From positions 1-32,651 of the forward strand of contig JAPDQV010000039.1 in NCBI GenBank assembly GCA_034505495.1: a DNA stretch of 32,651 nt, read 5' to 3'. Under the pieces are notes generated by a model that worked only from the letters and a program-made list of their open reading frames with translations, searched no databases and had not been told where the DNA came from. The position numbers and the translations under genes were made by a program. How positions within the stretch are numbered: position 1 is the first letter of the stretch; every line of letters starts with the position of its first letter. Shown here piece after piece: positions 31,797 to 32,651 of this stretch. Origin of the DNA: a candidate division KSB1 bacterium. Lineage in GTDB: Bacteria; Zhuqueibacterota; Zhuqueibacteria; Residuimicrobiales; Krinioviventaceae.

Positions 31797-32651
31797 TTAG
31801 GCGTTGAATCGAGAGGGAGGGCAGCCGAAACGCTTTTTGAATGCTTTACTGAAATGGGCGGGATCATGGAAACCTATACGATAAGCTATTTCGGCGATAG
31901 TGAGTTGTCTGCTTTGCAGGAGTCGAAGACCTCTTTGAAGGCGCATTTCCATTATTATTTGCTGCGGCGACTGGCCGACCAGCGCCGCAACTTTACGATA
32001 GAAATGCGCCCGACTGAATCCCATGCGCTGCGCCAGCTCGTCGACGGAAAACTGCTCGTCTTCCATTCGTTCCTCGATAACCGCAGCCATTTTCTGTATA
32101 AACTCGGCTTCCGGAGTGCTCAAAGGCAGTTGAGAAGGTCCTAGGAAAATCTGCCGACTGTACTGTTCCTGCAGGCGTTTCCGGTTTTCCAGCAAATTGA
32201 CGATTCGGGCGCGCAACAAGCTCAACTCAAACGGTTTGGTGACATAGTCATCAGCGCCCTGGGCATATCCTTCAAGCTTGGCGCTTTCATCTGCGCGCGC
32301 AGTCAACAAAATAATCGGGATATGGCTGGTGCGTCGGTCATTTTTAGCGGCTCGACATATCTCAAAACCTCCGACCGTCGGCAGCATGATATCGCAAATG
32401 ATCAAATCAGGCAGATATTTGAAAACCGCTTGAAGGCCGCTGACCCCGTCTGCGGCGGATAGAAGCGAATAGTCTTCCCCCAGCTCTTTTTGCAGCAATA
32501 GCCGCATGTCGTCATCGTCTTCGATGATCAAGATGGTTGGAGAATTTGGATCCGTCGATATTTCCTTTAATAGCTGGTTTGGGGGCTTTCTCGGCCACTT
32601 GACGGCACTCGCTTGAGCGACGGGGCGCAACGGCAGCAACAGGGTGAAAAC
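31797..32651 (-). CDS. hybrid two-component regulator, C-terminal part (kinase end, receiver, AraC-type HTH)
   Basis: The reading frame is open to the window edge, so the start is missing; 284 residues are visible. The first residues VFTLLLPLRP match the final strand of a histidine kinase HATPase domain, so the visible part is the C-terminal end of a hybrid histidine kinase. A linker is followed by a receiver with IIEDDDD, phospho-acceptor Asp in DLIICDIMLP, LLTARAD and the VTKPFE lysine. The last ~100 residues are an AraC/XylS DNA-binding domain with two helix-turn-helix units (VDELAQRMGFSRAHFYRKV and IAEIAYRIGFHDPAHFSKAFKKRFG). This order is that of hybrid two-component systems that sense glycans and switch on nearby uptake or degradation genes. 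The secreted LamG gene downstream is a candidate target. The TTG at 32639 is not a real start. Confidence 0.92.
   Translation of the reverse strand, partial: VFTLLLPLRPVAQASAVKWPRKPPNQLLKEISTDPNSPTILIIEDDDDMRLLLQKELGEDYSLLSAADGVSGLQAVFKYLPDLIICDIMLPTVGGFEICRAAKNDRRTSHIPIILLTARADESAKLEGYAQGADDYVTKPFELSLLRARIVNLLENRKRLQEQYSRQIFLGPSQLPLSTPEAEFIQKMAAVIEERMEDEQFSVDELAQRMGFSRAHFYRKVAALVGQSPQQIIMEMRLQRGLRLLQSRQLTIAEIAYRIGFHDPAHFSKAFKKRFGCPPSRFNA

Noticed and set aside
1..32651. CRISPR arrays, insertion sequences, tRNA genes, attachment sites
   Set aside because: No regularly spaced repeats, transposase or integrase genes, or cloverleaf with GGTTCGAATCC-type arm were recognised by reading both strands; absence was judged by eye only.

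Overview
The window looks like chromosomal DNA of a Gram-negative-type bacterium from the FCB superphylum (Bacteroidota/Calditrichota/KSB1-like neighbourhood) rather than a plasmid or phage. The main clues are two secreted proteins ending in a YPNPFNP-type type IX secretion (Por) sorting domain, the C-terminal end of a hybrid two-component regulator (kinase end, receiver, AraC domain), a heptosyltransferase-like GT9 enzyme and a UDP-glucuronate decarboxylase. Several promoters match the standard TTGACA-17-TATAAT pattern, which fits Bacteroidota proper poorly and favours one of the related phyla. No tRNA, CRISPR array, insertion sequence or phage gene was seen; the content is mostly housekeeping genes mixed with envelope and secretion genes.

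Layout. 1-4934 is read leftward: the 5' end of a 16S rRNA gene with its promoter, sat-cysC for sulfate activation, trxB, greA and a short-chain dehydrogenase, with intrinsic terminators after trxB and after the dehydrogenase. 5037-12505 is a rightward run of six tightly packed or overlapping genes: DUF1015, GMC oxidoreductase, aldehyde dehydrogenase, GT2 glycosyltransferase, GH13 glycosidase and a beta-hydroxyacid dehydrogenase. Its gene order suggests alcohol-to-acid oxidation combined with glucan handling, but the substrate cannot be read from sequence. 12737-14497 is a lipoprotein with VWA-like, Ig-like and PA14 regions. A bidirectional terminator separates it from leftward pepD and a DUF4097 repeat protein.

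17169-20861 is a rightward envelope/glycan operon: long-chain polyprenyl diphosphate synthase, UDP-xylose synthase-like decarboxylase, GT9 and a thymidylate-kinase-like protein with a broken P-loop. 21013-27740 is a second rightward run: rsfS, argS, a PfkB sugar kinase, yjbQ, an orphan ECF-type ABC ATPase whose H-loop histidine is glutamine, and a large kinase-receiver hybrid that lacks a phospho-acceptor histidine. 27927-32651 is leftward: two T9SS-sorted secreted proteins (one with tandem Ig-like repeats, one with a LamG-like domain), then the hybrid regulator cut by the window end.

The most unusual points are the set of degenerate active sites (thymidylate-kinase-like protein, hybrid kinase, ABC ATPase, ArgS HIGH box, VWA MIDAS) and the six-gene oxidation/glucan operon. 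I did not see an unmistakable new defence or mobile system.
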